5,249 nucleotides of DNA, from the NCBI GenBank assembly GCA_934667465.1, contig CAKUMG010000511.1:1-5249 (forward strand), given 5' to 3'. The stretch is from an uncultured Actinoplanes sp. GTDB taxonomy: Bacteria; Actinomycetota; Actinomycetes; Mycobacteriales; Micromonosporaceae. How positions within the stretch are numbered: the stretch's first letter is position 1; each line of letters opens with the position of its first letter. Of this stretch, positions 4,211 through 5,249 are shown in pieces. The notes beneath the pieces were generated by a model. It saw nothing but the letters and a program-made list of their open reading frames with translations. It made no database searches and was not told the DNA's origin. The translations under genes and the position numbers were made by a program.

Positions 4211-5101
4211 ATGTCGGTCCATCACGCAGATTCCGTCACCGTCACCGTCCTCGGTCTGGGGCCGATGGGTCGTGCCCTCGCGGGCGCGTTCCTGCGCTCT
4301 GGGGCGCGGACCACGGTCTGGAACCGCACACCCGGCCGGGACCGGGACCTGGTCGCCGCGGGTGCGGCCGGCGCCCGATCGGCACAGGAGGCGGCCGCCG
4401 CGAGCGGGATCGTCGTGGTGTGCGTGCGGAACTACGACGCGTCGGACGGGATCCTCCGGCACGATGCCGTCACCGCCGCGCTGCGAGGGCGCACTGTGGT
4501 GAGCCTGTCGGCGGACACCCCGGACCGGGCACGGGAGACCGCACGCTGGGCGGACGAGCACGGCATCGGCTACCTGGACGGTGCGATCATGACACCGGTC
4601 ACCACCATCGGTACGCCGTCAGCGGTGTTCCTGCACAGCGGCCCGGCCGGGCTCTACGAGCAGCACCGGTCCACGCTGGAACGGCTCGGCGGCACGCACA
4701 CCCACGTCGGCGACGACATCGGGCGGGCCGCGGCCCACGACATCGCACTGCTCGACATCTTCTGGACGGCGATGGCCGGGTACGCCCATGCGCTCGCCCT
4801 GGCCGCGGCGGAGGGGATCACCGCGGAGCAGCTGGCACCGTTCGCGGCCGGGATCGGGGAGATCCTCCCCCCGATCTTCCGGGAGGGCGCCGCGGAGGTG
4901 GACCGGGGAGCGTTCCCCGGCAGCGACAACCCCATCACCTCCGCCGCGTCGTCCATGGCGCACATCGTGGACACCGCCGAGGCGCACGGCATCGACGCGG
5001 GCGTCATGCGGGCGGCCGAGGGTCTGGCCCGCCGGGTGATCGGGCGTGGCCACGGCGGGGACGGATTCCTGCGGATCACCGAGCTTCTCGCCGCCCGCTG
5101 A
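4211..5101 (+). CDS. Imine-reductase-like NAD(P)-dependent oxidoreductase (6-phosphogluconate/hydroxyisobutyrate dehydrogenase superfamily)
   Basis: The 296-residue product has the two-domain plan of bacterial imine reductases, which reduce cyclic imines with NADPH and work as domain-swapped dimers. The Rossmann domain opens with VTVLGLGPMGRALAGAFLRSG (residues 11-31). WNRTP (37-41) follows strand 2, and its Asn-Arg-Thr favours NADPH. LVAAGAAGARSAQEAAAASGIVVVCVRNYDA (47-77) and YLDGAIMTPVTTIGTPSAVFLHSG (121-144) are typical of the family. In the long central helix, HDIALLDIFW (176-185) puts Asp177 at the position of the catalytic Asp/Tyr; by my alignment from memory, Asp there marks the mostly R-selective type. 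The usual TTGTP motif reads SADTP here (100-104). Length is normal. Substrate and physiological role are unknown, and a beta-hydroxyacid dehydrogenase activity is less likely because its catalytic lysine motif is not seen. The 3' end is part of a tandem repeat. No regulator or pathway partner is visible. Confidence 0.85.
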   Translation: MSVHHADSVTVTVLGLGPMGRALAGAFLRSGARTTVWNRTPGRDRDLVAAGAAGARSAQEAAAASGIVVVCVRNYDASDGILRHDAVTAALRGRTVVSLSADTPDRARETARWADEHGIGYLDGAIMTPVTTIGTPSAVFLHSGPAGLYEQHRSTLERLGGTHTHVGDDIGRAAAHDIALLDIFWTAMAGYAHALALAAAEGITAEQLAPFAAGIGEILPPIFREGAAEVDRGAFPGSDNPITSAASSMAHIVDTAEAHGIDAGVMRAAEGLARRVIGRGHGGDGFLRITELLAAR

Positions 5102-5194
5102 GCCGGGCGGGCCCGGGTCAGCTCCTCGCCGCCGGCTGAGCCGGGCGGGCCCGGGTCAGCTCCTCGCCGCCGGCTGAGCCGGGCGGGCCCGGGT
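5081..5194. repeat. Three tandem copies of a 38-bp unit covering a gene end and its terminator
   Basis: Units start at 5081, 5119 and 5157. Units 2 and 3 are identical; unit 1 differs at three positions (1, 6 and 16). Unit 1 holds the last six codons and stop of the imine-reductase-like gene plus the hairpin after it. Units 2 and 3 repeat a similar gene-end sequence (it would read QLLAAG-stop) plus the hairpin. The array ends at the stop codon of the converging minus-strand gene. Confidence 0.92.
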
Positions 5195-5197
5195 CAG
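5098..5197. terminator. Triplicated GC-rich hairpin between converging genes
   Basis: Each repeat contains a 24-nt hairpin (5098-5121, 5136-5159, 5174-5197). Outer arms are CTGA and TCAG, then a G-G mismatch, then CCGGG and CCCGG around the loop CGGG. It directly follows the stop on the plus strand and, read in reverse, the stop of the minus-strand gene, so it can serve both. There is no U-tract, as is usual for terminators in GC-rich actinobacteria. Termination is inferred from position and structure. Confidence 0.6.
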
Positions 5198-5249
5198 CCG
5201 GGCTCGGCGGCGTGGCGGCTGACGTAGACGTTGCTGCGCGGCTCGGAGG
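5194..5249 (-). CDS. C-terminus of an unidentified protein, cut by the window edge
   Basis: The minus strand has an open frame from the right edge to TGA at 5196-5194, reading SEPRSNVYVSRHAAEPG. The stop coincides with the edge of the hairpin array, as expected for a real gene end. Only 17 residues are visible and I recognise no family. The other minus frame continues through the repeats as low-complexity Pro/Gly/Ala and is less likely. Confidence 0.5.
   Translation of the reverse strand, partial: SEPRSNVYVSRHAAEPG

Noticed and set aside
4030..5139. Long plus-strand open frame overlapping the imine-reductase-like gene
   Set aside because: It reads as an Arg/Gly/Pro-rich shadow typical of GC-rich DNA, has no family motif, and the overlapping frame has clear conserved motifs and a ribosome site.
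5081..5197. CRISPR-like array
   Set aside because: The 38-bp units are directly contiguous with no spacers, and they contain a gene end and a terminator hairpin.
1..5249. tRNA, rRNA, insertion sequence or att site
   Set aside because: No cloverleaf or rRNA segments, no transposase fragments and no terminal inverted repeats with target duplications were seen, including around the pckG breakpoint.

Overview
The window is very GC-rich, with G or C at almost every third codon position. It lacks poly-U terminators, has single-domain biotin ligase architecture, and uses leaderless-type start sites. Together these point to a high-GC actinobacterium. The order gtrA-like genes / bacterial-PH protein / biotin ligase is reminiscent of Micromonosporaceae (Actinoplanes/Micromonospora type); that placement is an inference from recall and was not tested.

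Layout. (1) The left edge (1-299, minus strand) holds the first ~58 residues of a GTP-dependent phosphoenolpyruvate carboxykinase (pckG). Its start codon, ribosome site and a plausible promoter are intact, but it runs into unrelated sequence and stops after 65 codons. (2) A 278-bp divergent intergenic region (300-577) is dense in dyads. Two inverted repeats are each centred exactly on a -10-like hexamer, one per strand, and a perfect 12-bp palindrome lies between them. (3) At 578-1348 (+) is an ECF-type sigma factor with a zinc-binding anti-sigma-like C-terminus fused to it. (4) At 1401-2593 (+) are two tandem, divergent GtrA-family membrane proteins. (5) On the minus strand, tail-to-tail with them and overlapping the second gtrA by 74 bp, is a birA to bacterial-PH-domain membrane protein pair (4002-2520). 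(6) A 208-bp spacer with several dyads precedes an imine-reductase-like NADP-dependent oxidoreductase (4211-5101, +). (7) The 3' end of that gene, together with its terminator hairpin, is repeated in tandem (38-bp unit, three copies) in the convergent gap before the C-terminus of an unidentified minus-strand gene (5194-5249).

How the genes relate. BirA charges biotin-dependent carboxylases and is probably co-expressed with the PH protein, although the PH gene also seems to have its own promoter inside the end of birA. The GtrA proteins are expected to move polyprenyl-linked sugars for cell-envelope glycans. No GtrB-type glycosyltransferase partner is present here. The four genes of the central block (two gtrA, PH, birA) each have a TANNNT hexamer 6-7 nt before the start codon, the actinobacterial leaderless pattern. 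The flanking pckG remnant, sigma factor and imine reductase instead use Shine-Dalgarno sites. This contrast, the truncated pckG and the repeats suggest a conserved core bordered by rearranged or accessory DNA. I see no clear multi-gene system that is undescribed. The most unusual items are the dyads centred on -10 boxes, the sigma/anti-sigma fusion with a degenerate tail, and the tandem gene-end/terminator repeat.
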